From the NCBI RefSeq assembly GCF_036884845.1, contig NZ_CP145732.1, positions 4,030,001-4,094,000 on the forward strand: 64,000 nt of DNA. Direction: 5' to 3'. The position numbers were made by a program, and so were the translations under genes. The number at the start of each line of letters is the position of its first letter. Position 1 is the stretch's first letter. The DNA is from Pseudomonas sp. MAG733B (GTDB lineage Bacteria; Pseudomonadota; Gammaproteobacteria; Pseudomonadales; Pseudomonadaceae). Under the pieces are notes generated by a model. That model was given only the letters and a program-made list of their open reading frames with translations. It was not told the origin of the DNA and searched no databases. Positions 57,801 through 64,000 of the stretch are shown here, piece after piece.

Positions 57801-58223
57801 TCAGTCAAAGTCGGGGAAAGAGGACCATGCACCACCACCTCGGGCAGCTCGGGTCTCTGCACCCATACGGCGAATGCGCTCGTTCTGAGCGTTCTTCACA
57901 GCACGCTTACGCTCAACTTCAAGACGCGTCGGAAGGACCTGCTCTTTGGCTCGTTCAGCGAACCATGCAGCCTCAGCGATGCGTTTGGCCTCCTGCTGTT
58001 CTTCCTTAGCGAAGACCGTGAAGGCCCGACGGGTCTCTACAGGGAACGCGGCGGTACTCAGACCAGCATCACGGTACTGGCGGACGATCTCGGTGACCTT
58101 GGGGTCGTTCTTGCCAGCCATAGCCAACAGACCAGCCAGCATTACGCCCTCGGCATATTCTCGGGATACGACTTGGCCTTGAACTTCAAGACGATCAGGG
58201 GTGTTAACGATGTTCAGTTGCAT
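57801..58223 (-). CDS. 140-aa charged helical protein, possibly scaffold-like
   Basis: The start is taken at 58223 (MQLNIVNTPDRLEVQ) with AGGAG 10 nt upstream; an upstream ATG at 58268 lacks this. The second half is highly charged and helical (FAKEEQQEAKRIAEAAWFAERA, then VERKRAVKNAQNERIRRMG). It is 62 bp before the 343-aa gene. Position and character suggest an assembly or scaffold partner, but no family is recognised. Confidence 0.5.
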   Translation of the reverse strand: MQLNIVNTPDRLEVQGQVVSREYAEGVMLAGLLAMAGKNDPKVTEIVRQYRDAGLSTAAFPVETRRAFTVFAKEEQQEAKRIAEAAWFAERAKEQVLPTRLEVERKRAVKNAQNERIRRMGAETRAARGGGAWSSFPDFD

Positions 58224-58466
58224 GGGGTTGTGTCTCCTAATAGACACATAGATCAAGCCGTGCCGCATGGGCGACGAAGACCAGAGGCCAAGGAGTAAGC
58301 CACTCCGGCGCCGTCACGGCTTGTCTATATGTTCTGGGTTTGAGGGATGTATTCGACGACTGGGGGTGAAGCTTTTGCGGGTCGTCAAGGGACCTTCGGG
58401 CAGCATGGCGGACTGACCTAATGGGCACTTTTGGGTAGGGTCTTGCGGGTGCTGTTGGGGTGGTCG
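58224..58466. other. Leader between 111-aa and 140-aa genes
   Basis: This 243-bp gap contains an inverted repeat, CAAGCCGTG at 58254-58262 with CACGGCTTG at 58315-58323. On the minus-strand transcript it folds just upstream of the 140-aa gene ribosome site. No gene is seen. Confidence 0.55.
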
Positions 58467-58802
58467 TTAAGCGATATGAGCGGACTCAGGAGAGAGGTCC
58501 AGGAATCGGGGGTACGCAATTGGTTGTCGGTTCAACGGTACGGACAAAGGCACCATCAAGAGAGCGTCCAGATGGATACCAGCGGCTATAAGGCTGTGCA
58601 TGAAGGTCACCAAGTAGGCGCCGTGTTTCTCCTTCAAGAAAGCCTCAAGGGCCGCTTGATCGACTACACGACCACCCAAGGGATGGATCATTGAGATGGC
58701 CTTGCGCTTGTAGATATCGGTCCACTGATTGCGGATGGTGATGAGCTTCATACGTGACGCTGGGGTCGGGCATAGCTTGTTGAGTAGGTCGAGGTAGCTC
58801 AT
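58467..58802 (-). CDS. 111-aa protein of the element, unknown
   Basis: The start overlaps the stop of the KilA-N gene by 4 bp (ATGA), a strong sign of coupled translation. The sequence begins MSYLDLLNKLCPTPASRMKL and includes a hydrophobic helix LVTFMHSLIAAGIHLDALLM. No family is recognised. Confidence 0.6.
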   Translation of the reverse strand: MSYLDLLNKLCPTPASRMKLITIRNQWTDIYKRKAISMIHPLGGRVVDQAALEAFLKEKHGAYLVTFMHSLIAAGIHLDALLMVPLSVPLNRQPIAYPRFLDLSPESAHIA

Positions 58803-59557
58803 TGCTGGACCACCTGAGAGGAAAAACTGGGACGTCCTACACGCTTAACTGTCGATTGCTTGGCAGCTATCTTTGCCCTGCTCTTCTGAGCCTTCGTCTC
58901 AGCTACCTTTAGGTTGATCTCTTCGGCCTTGTTACGGAGCCAATCCAGACCACGAGGTTTTACCCGCCAGCCTTCACGATTCCCAAACTCCGAAGAGGCT
59001 TTCACAAAGGCACCCTTTTCAAAGCCGGACTTGTGTGGGCGTGGCGAGCCCTCACGGCTACCGAAGTTATCCATGGGGTATACAAAGGAGCCCATTGAGA
59101 CCAAAGCGTCCAAGGCGAGTCGAGGTTGTTGAATACCAGCCACACGAGAAGCCTCAGTCCATGTCAGACCAGCACCACGGGCTTTCATGTCGAGGGTCGA
59201 GGCCTTGGGCATGTTGGCGTCAAGGTCTGCCCTGAGGCTACGGGACTCGGCTACAGCATTATTACGCATGGCAACAAAGGCATGGACGACCATCAGATAG
59301 AAGTCAGTTGAGACCCACATGGCATAGGCAATGGTCCCGGCCTCAGTAGCGAAGGTGCCACCAAGATCACCGTTTACGGTCTGCAAATTTGCAGAGCGTC
59401 GCAACTCATCAGCCACAGCATTACGCCATTGCGACGGTGCTTTTGACTCAGAAAGGTCAAGGCCCTTTTGAATCTCGTTGAGGTTCCACATACGATCTTG
59501 ATTGGCAGAGAAAGTCCGACCGTTAATGACCACAGGTAGAAGTTCGGAAGTTTGCAT
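58799..59557 (-). CDS. KilA-N domain protein
   Basis: This 252-aa protein starts at the ATG at 59557 with AAGGAA 9 nt upstream. The KilA-N domain covers about residues 10-105 (MWNLNEIQKGLDLSESKAPSQWRN, GGTFATEAGTIAYAMWVSTDFYLMVVHAF). A second part (WTEASRVAGIQQPRLALDALVSMG) looks like an additional DNA-binding helix pair, and the C-terminus is very basic. KilA-N proteins occur in phages and large DNA viruses as DNA-binding regulators or antirepressors. It is the first gene of the element's main operon. Confidence 0.8.
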   Translation of the reverse strand: MQTSELLPVVINGRTFSANQDRMWNLNEIQKGLDLSESKAPSQWRNAVADELRRSANLQTVNGDLGGTFATEAGTIAYAMWVSTDFYLMVVHAFVAMRNNAVAESRSLRADLDANMPKASTLDMKARGAGLTWTEASRVAGIQQPRLALDALVSMGSFVYPMDNFGSREGSPRPHKSGFEKGAFVKASSEFGNREGWRVKPRGLDWLRNKAEEINLKVAETKAQKSRAKIAAKQSTVKRVGRPSFSSQVVQQ

Positions 59558-59572
59558 TTCATGGTTTCCTTT

Positions 59573-59653
59573 TGATTGCTCCCTGAGTTCGCATCCACAG
59601 GCCAGCACAGAGACCCCATGACGGGTTCTGGCGAGTAGCACAGGGAGCAATCA
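59573..59653 (-). other. 13-bp perfect inverted repeat in KilA-N leader
   Basis: TGATTGCTCCCTG (59573-59585) and CAGGGAGCAATCA (59641-59653) would form a long hairpin in the leader RNA, ending 7 nt from the AAGGAA ribosome site. It suits an RNase III processing site or a regulator target. Confidence 0.6.
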
Positions 59654-59709
59654 GAAAGACTCTGTTGGCGTAGTGACCATGCGAATGGCCTTAGAGGTGG
59701 ACGGTGTGT

Positions 59710-59734
59710 CCGGTGTATGTGAGGGTTTTTAAAT
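59710..59734 (-). promoter_or_regulatory. T7/T3/gh-1-like phage RNA polymerase promoter, copy 1
   Basis: On the minus strand it reads AAAAACCCTCACATACACC, preceded by ATTT. It shares AACCCTCAC with the phage T3 promoter (AATTAACCCTCACTAAAGGG). It points to the KilA-N gene, 150 bp away. The 25-bp unit recurs with one change at 60185-60209. Confidence 0.6.
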
Positions 59735-59866
59735 GGCATCCAATATTGAGGACACCTGAGAACTCAAGACTACATGACGCGTTACGATGAGTGACCCTAT
59801 GAGGCCGTTGCTTGCAATCATGGTCTGAGAAGACCTGAGCCTTTGTACTTAAAGGACTCTTAAAGT

Positions 59867-59936
59867 CTTTTAACTTAGAGAGAGAATATAAAGATTACTA
59901 TCTGATATTCATCATAGAGGATCTTTAAGTTAAAAG
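59867..59936. repeat. 11-bp inverted repeat in AT-rich segment
   Basis: CTTTTAACTTA (59867-59877) and TAAGTTAAAAG (59926-59936) flank an AT-rich 48 bp; further TTAAAG words lie at 59848-59866. This could be a replication origin or an operator. Confidence 0.55.
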
Positions 59937-60184
59937 GCCCCTGTAATCACACGATCAGCAATAGGAGGCCCAAACCTATTAATGGTCCATCAAGCCATTC
60001 AGAGGCTCGATAGACAGTATCGTTGTGATGGTCCTCGTAACTGGACCTCAGAGGACCCCGAAGGGTTCTGACTTGGTGGTCTCATGTGTCTGGTGGAGTG
60101 AACCACGCTGTCACGTTGAGCCTTGCCCACTGGGATCACCTTGAGGGTGACTTAGCGGTTACGGTGGGGTGACTGTGGGTCATC

Positions 60185-60209
60185 CCGGTATATGTGAGGG
60201 TTTTTAAAT
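60185..60209 (-). promoter_or_regulatory. T7/T3/gh-1-like phage RNA polymerase promoter, copy 2
   Basis: The minus strand reads AAAAACCCTCACATATACC preceded by ATTT, 24 of 25 bases identical to copy 1. It resembles the gh-1 promoter consensus as I recall it, TAAAAACCCTCACTRTGGC, over its first 13 bases. Confidence 0.6.
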
Positions 60210-60213
60210 CCCT

Positions 60214-60238
60214 GTCGCAATAGTGAGGGGTTTTGACA
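60214..60238 (-). promoter_or_regulatory. T7/T3/gh-1-like phage RNA polymerase promoter, copy 3
   Basis: The minus strand reads CAAAACCCCTCACTATTGCG. CTCACTAT matches the T7 core CTCACTATAGG and extends toward the gh-1 form. It lies 5 bp upstream of copy 2 in the same direction. Confidence 0.55.
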
Positions 60239-60360
60239 GCTAAGGTCTATCAACGGCGCCCTTAAAGAGCTTCGCCCCGAAAGTAACAATATCAATGCCC
60301 CCTCTTTTCTAATGAAGCCAAGCACAACAGCCTGCTCAATCGAGGCGCCTCACTAAAACC

Positions 60361-60782
60361 TCACAAACTTTTACCATTTGCCTTTTTTATGCTTTCGTCG
60401 GCAACCTCACAAATAAACTGAGCAATAGACGAGGCGACACTTCCGCTATCAAATAAAAAATCAGTCTCGTATTGATATTCACCACTAACATCCAAAGATA
60501 TCAGCTTACCCATTTTATTTTTGCAATCCCCAGCAGTGACATACCACTTCGCAGATCTATAGTTGATGGCTTTGAGTTAACCACCCTCCCCGTCAATACC
60601 GCAATAGGTATACCACTCCTATTTTTTGTAAATTCAAATGAGCCGGGCTTGGCTTCCCACTTTGTACCATCGTCTGACACTGCAAGATCGATCCAATTTT
60701 TTTCAGCAAACGCGGAAAAACTGACGAGTAAAAACAAAGCACTCACTACAGCAACCATGCACCTATTAAACACCCTCAACAT
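60361..60782 (-). pseudogene. Frameshifted secreted protein, surface-adhesin-E-like
   Basis: A signal peptide (MLRVFNRCMVAVVSALFLLV, ending SAFA-EK) opens a frame from 60782 with GGGGTGAG before it. After about residue 78 (STIDLR) the frame runs to an early stop. A one-base shift near 60555 restores a sensible continuation (AKWYVTAGDCKNKMGKLISL onward, with Cys pair) to a stop at 60361. The whole resembles small adhesin-E-type periplasmic proteins. The gene is AT-rich, like a cargo gene. It may be a true pseudogene or a sequencing error. Confidence 0.6.
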
Positions 60783-61073
60783 TTCACTCACCCCACTGGT
60801 CAAGATCACTGGAATCTAATATATTTTTTTATATCCAACAAACCAAACTTAGAACCTCATCATCAAAGGGCCGCATTTCGTAGACTTTGATAGCACGTAC
60901 AGCCTCTCGCTCATCTTTTAGGCTCATCTACGCCTGTTCATTGCCTACCTGTAGATTTGAAGTAGGGCTGCCTCAACCCGAAAGCAGGCCGCATCGCAAA
61001 GCAATACCGACACCATAAAAACGCATCTGAAACTCCTTATTTTGAATGCTCGATCATAGCTGCCTGCCATTAT
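60783..61073. other. AT-rich gap, no supported gene
   Basis: Two very short minus-strand frames occur. One is 17 codons long with AAGGAG before its ATG and begins MRFYGVGIALRCGLL. The other is 32 codons long at 60829-60927. Neither can be called a gene; they may be remnants. Confidence 0.35.
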
Positions 61074-62558
61074 TTAGCTATCAGCCAGAGCAATCTTAAG
61101 CGCCTCAACCATCCTGCCCATCTGTACGGACCTTGACGACCCATAAAGGTCGAACGCAAGGGTCCCCGAGCTGTGTCCGAGAATCTCCTGAACGGTCCCG
61201 GCTGGAACCTCAGCGGCCTTCATGGCGCCCGACAAGTGATGACGTATTGAGTGGAACGTCCGACCTGTATTGGCCTCAGTCCCCAGCACATCCCGAAGCA
61301 ACTGATTGAGCATAGACGTGAAGCCACTTGAGGACATCTTGAACAGCCGACCGTTGGAAGTCTCAATGAAAGCCTTCAACGCCTTGAGGTCCAACCCATA
61401 GGCCGACACTACGGGCACCTTCCTGACGCTGTACTTGTTCTTGGTGGTCTTCTCGTCGTTGGTATTGATGTCCATGACCAACACGCCTTGAGCATCCTCA
61501 ACGAGGTCCTTAGAGGTCAACTGGTGAAGCTCACCGATACGCGCCCCAGTGACTACAGCCAACGACAATGCCCAGCGCTGCCATGAAGTTGCAGGCAGAC
61601 CATTGGCGTGAGTCATTAGTGTCGCTATTTGGTCCGAAGAGAAGGCCAGACGCCCACTGTCAGTTCCTCTGGCAATCTGAAGTTTCTTATCGAATGACTT
61701 CGAGATGTAGTCGTTGACCACGGCCCATGTCATCACGGTAGAAAGCTGAGTAAGGATCTTATTGACCGAGGACGGCTTACGACCCTCCAAGAGCTGCTCC
61801 CGCAGAGCAACCATATGAGCCCGTGTGTGATGCTCCAAGTCCAGGTCACCAAGACCAGCACTGAGGACTGCGCAAGTGGATTTGATGTTCTTCATGGTCG
61901 AGGGCGCCACGTCATCCTTGCGTTCCTTAATGTACAGATCGGCCAGCGCCCTGAAGGTCCTTTGGGGGCTTGTCTCTGTGGGGACTTCACGGATGCCTTG
62001 AGGAGCCCTTACAGATAAGGACGGAAAAGGAAGAGAAATACTATTATTAGACCCCGATCCATTCAGTTCCTCTATGACATCCACGAGCCCCTTCAAGTCC
62101 CCTTGAAGTCTCCCCTCCGCTGCCTGAAGAACTCGACTACCAGCGCTCACAGCCTTCGCCTGAGGGACCGTTAAGGGCACCGTGCGGGCGATTTCCAACA
62201 GATCTTCACGAAGGTCCGAATAGACCTGACCCAGCCCCATGTCCTCACGATCCCACACCGATCCGGTCGCCAAGGCATCCTCAGCGATCTCCTTGAGGCG
62301 CTCCCTTAGTTGTTCCCAAGTGGCCTCAGGGTTGTCGAGGTGGAAGGTTCTGAGTGTGGTCAGCAAGTGCTTAGCGGTGGTCATAGCAATAGGTCGATCC
62401 GTGGTGCGCAATGAGAGCTGAACAGCGTCCGTACAGGACCCTTGAAGTCGAACGCGCAGAGTGTATCGCCCCTGTCGACGATAGATCCAAGGCTTAGCGA
62501 GTTGTGACAGTTTGTGGCGGTTTGTGACAGTGCTGCCCTGAGGTGGGAGGTGGTTCAT
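61074..62558 (-). CDS. Tyrosine recombinase (integrase)
   Basis: This 494-aa site-specific recombinase contains, in order: an N-terminal arm-binding region (WIYRRQGRYTLRVRLQG), a SAM-like core-binding domain (about 200-290), and a catalytic domain with the first Arg in VVTGARIGELHQL, HxxR in FHSIRHHLSG, the second His in EILGHSSG and the likely Tyr nucleophile in AFDLYGSS. Its first 20 codons span the right attachment repeat. A GGGA lies about 9 nt before the ATG. Confidence 0.88.
   Translation of the reverse strand: MNHLPPQGSTVTNRHKLSQLAKPWIYRRQGRYTLRVRLQGSCTDAVQLSLRTTDRPIAMTTAKHLLTTLRTFHLDNPEATWEQLRERLKEIAEDALATGSVWDREDMGLGQVYSDLREDLLEIARTVPLTVPQAKAVSAGSRVLQAAEGRLQGDLKGLVDVIEELNGSGSNNSISLPFPSLSVRAPQGIREVPTETSPQRTFRALADLYIKERKDDVAPSTMKNIKSTCAVLSAGLGDLDLEHHTRAHMVALREQLLEGRKPSSVNKILTQLSTVMTWAVVNDYISKSFDKKLQIARGTDSGRLAFSSDQIATLMTHANGLPATSWQRWALSLAVVTGARIGELHQLTSKDLVEDAQGVLVMDINTNDEKTTKNKYSVRKVPVVSAYGLDLKALKAFIETSNGRLFKMSSSGFTSMLNQLLRDVLGTEANTGRTFHSIRHHLSGAMKAAEVPAGTVQEILGHSSGTLAFDLYGSSRSVQMGRMVEALKIALADS
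62504..62519 (+). other. Candidate right attachment repeat
   Basis: GTGACAGTTTGTGGCG is identical to 56116-56131. Here it is part of three near-tandem 10-bp units (TTGTGACAG, TTTGTGGCGG, TTTGTGACAG) and lies within the integrase 5' coding region. Confidence 0.65.
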
Positions 62559-62757
62559 GGTCAGAATCCCGTGTGCGCTGGGGTTGACCTCACTGGTCGG
62601 AGTTGGACAAAAACTCCACAGGGACTCCTTAGACGATGCGCGGCATCAACGCGCGCGGGATACCACCAGCATACTCATGCGCCGGCCTTGCGACCAGCCG
62701 TGAAACCTCTGGCAACAGGCGTGTAACGGGCATTTCAAACAAGCGTATGTTTTTTCA

Positions 62758-62786
62758 TTGACAGCTCACCGCCATCCTCATAACCT
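62758..62786 (+). promoter_or_regulatory. Sigma-70 promoter of the phosphatase gene
   Basis: TTGACA (62758-62763), 17-bp spacer and TAACCT (62781-62786). A start codon assigned at the TTG of this -35 box would be wrong. Confidence 0.55.
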
Positions 62787-62820
62787 CGCCAAACCTTCAA
62801 CGTACCGGGATGACGCGGAC

Positions 62821-63531
62821 GTGGGCAGCATCTATTTGATTCGACATGGCCAGGCCTCCTTTGGTGCAGACGACTATGACGTCCTGTCGCCGACCGGTGT
62901 TCGCCAGGCAGAAATTCTCGGCCAGCACCTGGCCGAACTCGGCATCAGCTTCGATCGCTGCCTGGCCGGAGACCTGCGCCGCCAGCAGCATACCGCCAAC
63001 AGCGCGCTGGAACAGTTCGCCGCCGTGGGCTTGCCGGTGCCGATCCTGGAAACCGATTCCGCCTTCAATGAATTCGATGCCGACGCGGTGATTCGCGCGT
63101 TGTTGCCCGCCATGCTGGCCGACGAACCTGAAGCCTTGGACATCCTGCGCAACGCCGCACAAAACCGTGCCGAGTTTCAGCGCATCTTCGCCCTGATCAT
63201 CGAGCGCTGGCTGGCCGGCACCTACGACACACCGGGCCTGGAGAGCTGGCTGGGTTTCGTCGAGCGCGTCCAGGCTGGATTGCACCGCATCCTCGAACAG
63301 GCCGACAACACGCAGAAAATCGCCGTGTTCACTTCCGGCGGCACCATCACCGCCCTGCTCCACCTCATTACGCAAATGCCTGCCAAACAGGCCTTTGAAT
63401 TGAACTGGCAAATCGTCAACACCTCGCTCAACCAACTCAAGTTTCGTGGTCGCGAGGTGGCCCTGGCTTCCTTCAACAGTCATGCGCACCTGCAACTGTT
63501 GAAGGCCCCGGAACTCATCACGTTTCGCTGA
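62821..63531 (+). CDS. Histidine phosphatase family protein
   Basis: This 236-aa protein of the phosphoglycerate-mutase-like branch 1 has the phosphohistidine motif LIRHGQASFG at residues 6-15 and a second His in TSGGTITALLH. The substrate is not evident. The GTG at 62821 (MGSIYLIRHGQ) is chosen because the frame upstream contains the promoter. It is the first host gene after the element. Confidence 0.85.
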   Translation: MGSIYLIRHGQASFGADDYDVLSPTGVRQAEILGQHLAELGISFDRCLAGDLRRQQHTANSALEQFAAVGLPVPILETDSAFNEFDADAVIRALLPAMLADEPEALDILRNAAQNRAEFQRIFALIIERWLAGTYDTPGLESWLGFVERVQAGLHRILEQADNTQKIAVFTSGGTITALLHLITQMPAKQAFELNWQIVNTSLNQLKFRGREVALASFNSHAHLQLLKAPELITFR

Positions 63532-63609
63532 GTCCGGACTATTGTGACCCTGGCTGTAATCACCCTGCTCTTATTACCCTGCTTTAAATACCAGAAAAAG
63601 GATCAAACC

Positions 63610-63924
63610 ATGACCTCCGTAGCAGATGCCGTACAAGCAATGAAAGCCAAGTTCAACCCAGCCGCCGCTGCCGGTCTGGACCTGGTCTTCGGTTTCCGCA
63701 TCGACGACACCAAGAACTTCTCGCTGGTCGTCAAGGACAGCACCTGCGAGCTGCTGGAAGGCGAAAACCCTGACGCCCAGGTCACTCTGGTGATGGACGG
63801 CGAAACCCTGGAAGGTATCGTCAGCGGCGAAACCGACGGCATGCAAGCCTTCATGGGCGGCAAACTGCGCGCTGAAGGCGACATGATGCTGGCGATGAAA
63901 CTGTCCGAGCTGTTCCCGTCGTAA
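63610..63924 (+). CDS. SCP2 sterol-binding domain protein
   Basis: This 104-aa protein is a single SCP2 fold that binds lipids in a hydrophobic tunnel. Visible motifs are VFGFRIDD, DAQVTLVMDGETLEGIVSGE and GKLRAEGDMMLAMKLSELFP. AAGGATC lies 8 nt before the ATG at 63610. It follows the histidine phosphatase, probably in one transcript. Confidence 0.88.
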   Translation: MTSVADAVQAMKAKFNPAAAAGLDLVFGFRIDDTKNFSLVVKDSTCELLEGENPDAQVTLVMDGETLEGIVSGETDGMQAFMGGKLRAEGDMMLAMKLSELFPS

Positions 63925-63960
63925 GACGGAGCTTCTCAGTTAGCGATTCTGTTGCACACG

Positions 63961-63985
63961 AAACCCGCCCCTTGTGGCGGGTTTT
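63961..63985 (+). terminator. Rho-independent terminator after SCP2 gene
   Basis: AAACCCGCC, loop CCTTGT and GGCGGGTTTT form a strong stem with a short T-run, 37 bp past the stop. Confidence 0.85.
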
Positions 63986-64000
63986 GTCGTTTTCGAGGCA

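Larger units (their letters stand above)
59558..60360. promoter_or_regulatory. Control region of the element, no supported gene
   Basis: These 800 bp hold three phage-type promoter-like sequences (listed separately), a 13-bp perfect inverted repeat at 59573-59585/59641-59653, and an AT-rich segment at 59830-59940 with an 11-bp inverted repeat. A 29-codon frame at 59982-60071 on the plus strand, with AGGAGG 13 nt upstream, could be a tiny gene, but support is weak. Mixed roles in transcription start, RNA processing and perhaps replication are plausible. Confidence 0.6.
56116..62519. mobile_element. Integrated element of about 6.4 kb, candidate phage satellite
   Basis: The stretch between 16-bp direct repeats holds, all on the minus strand, a tyrosine recombinase, a secreted-protein pseudogene, an 800-bp control region with three phage-RNA-polymerase-like promoters, then KilA-N, 111-aa, 140-aa, 343-aa and 53-aa genes. 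Base composition and word use (many CCTCA/TGAGG) differ from the flanks. Neighbours on both sides are ordinary chromosomal genes. No terminase, portal, tail or RNA polymerase gene is present, so it cannot be a complete phage. Confidence 0.8.

Noticed and set aside
58438..58466. Further phage-type promoter in the leader of the 140-aa gene
   Set aside because: The GGG-rich sequence there lacks the CCCTCAC core on either strand.

Overview
The window reads as a chromosomal segment of a Pseudomonas of the fluorescens group. Codon use is GC-rich. Gaps are littered with Pseudomonas-type REP doublets. The gene families (CbtB/CbtA, Cti, PLD-type PssA, CysI with a DUF934 partner, NEL-type ligase toxin) and their grouping fit that genus. 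This assignment is by recognition, not by a database search. No rRNA, tRNA or CRISPR array was seen.

Layout. 1-4.4 kb: two polysaccharide-deacetylase-family proteins, an MmgE/PrpD protein and an MFS transporter, probably one catabolic operon of unknown substrate. 4.5-5.3 kb: HPP-family membrane protein. 5.5-14.9 kb: branched-chain acyl-CoA catabolism, with a 3-hydroxyisobutyryl-CoA hydrolase/acyl-CoA dehydrogenase pair facing an isoleucine-type operon (acyl-CoA synthetase, SDR, thiolase, acyl-CoA dehydrogenase, enoyl-CoA hydratase) and an AraC regulator. 15.1-19.3 kb: EfeUOB-like iron uptake operon behind a candidate Fur box, with an extra imelysin protein. 19.4-24.9 kb: an 1823-residue toxin-like protein. 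25.0-27.3 kb: PssA and a GntR/FadR regulator. 27.3-37.0 kb: cobalamin block. cobW-cobN-chlD run leftward and cbtB-cbtA-cobE-cobM rightward, each arm behind its own cobalamin riboswitch. The ChlD-like gene is split by what looks like a complete -1 programmed frameshift signal. 37.1-44.1 kb: NfuA, fatty acid cis/trans isomerase and B12-dependent methionine synthase. 44.2-50.8 kb: a 2189-residue leucine-rich-repeat protein ending in a NEL E3 ubiquitin ligase domain. 51-56 kb: DUF2970 protein, substrate-binding protein, a 37-aa membrane protein, CysI/DUF934 and SohB.

56.1-62.5 kb is a compact integrated element of about 6.4 kb. It lies between 16-bp direct repeats and carries a tyrosine recombinase, a KilA-N protein, several small unknown proteins and a possible coat-like protein. 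Upstream of its main operon are three sequences resembling promoters of T7/T3/gh-1-type single-subunit phage RNA polymerases, yet no such polymerase is encoded in the window. The favoured reading is a satellite, or relic, that depends on the RNA polymerase of a T7-like helper phage. This is the most unusual feature of the window. After it the chromosome resumes with a histidine phosphatase and an SCP2 protein.
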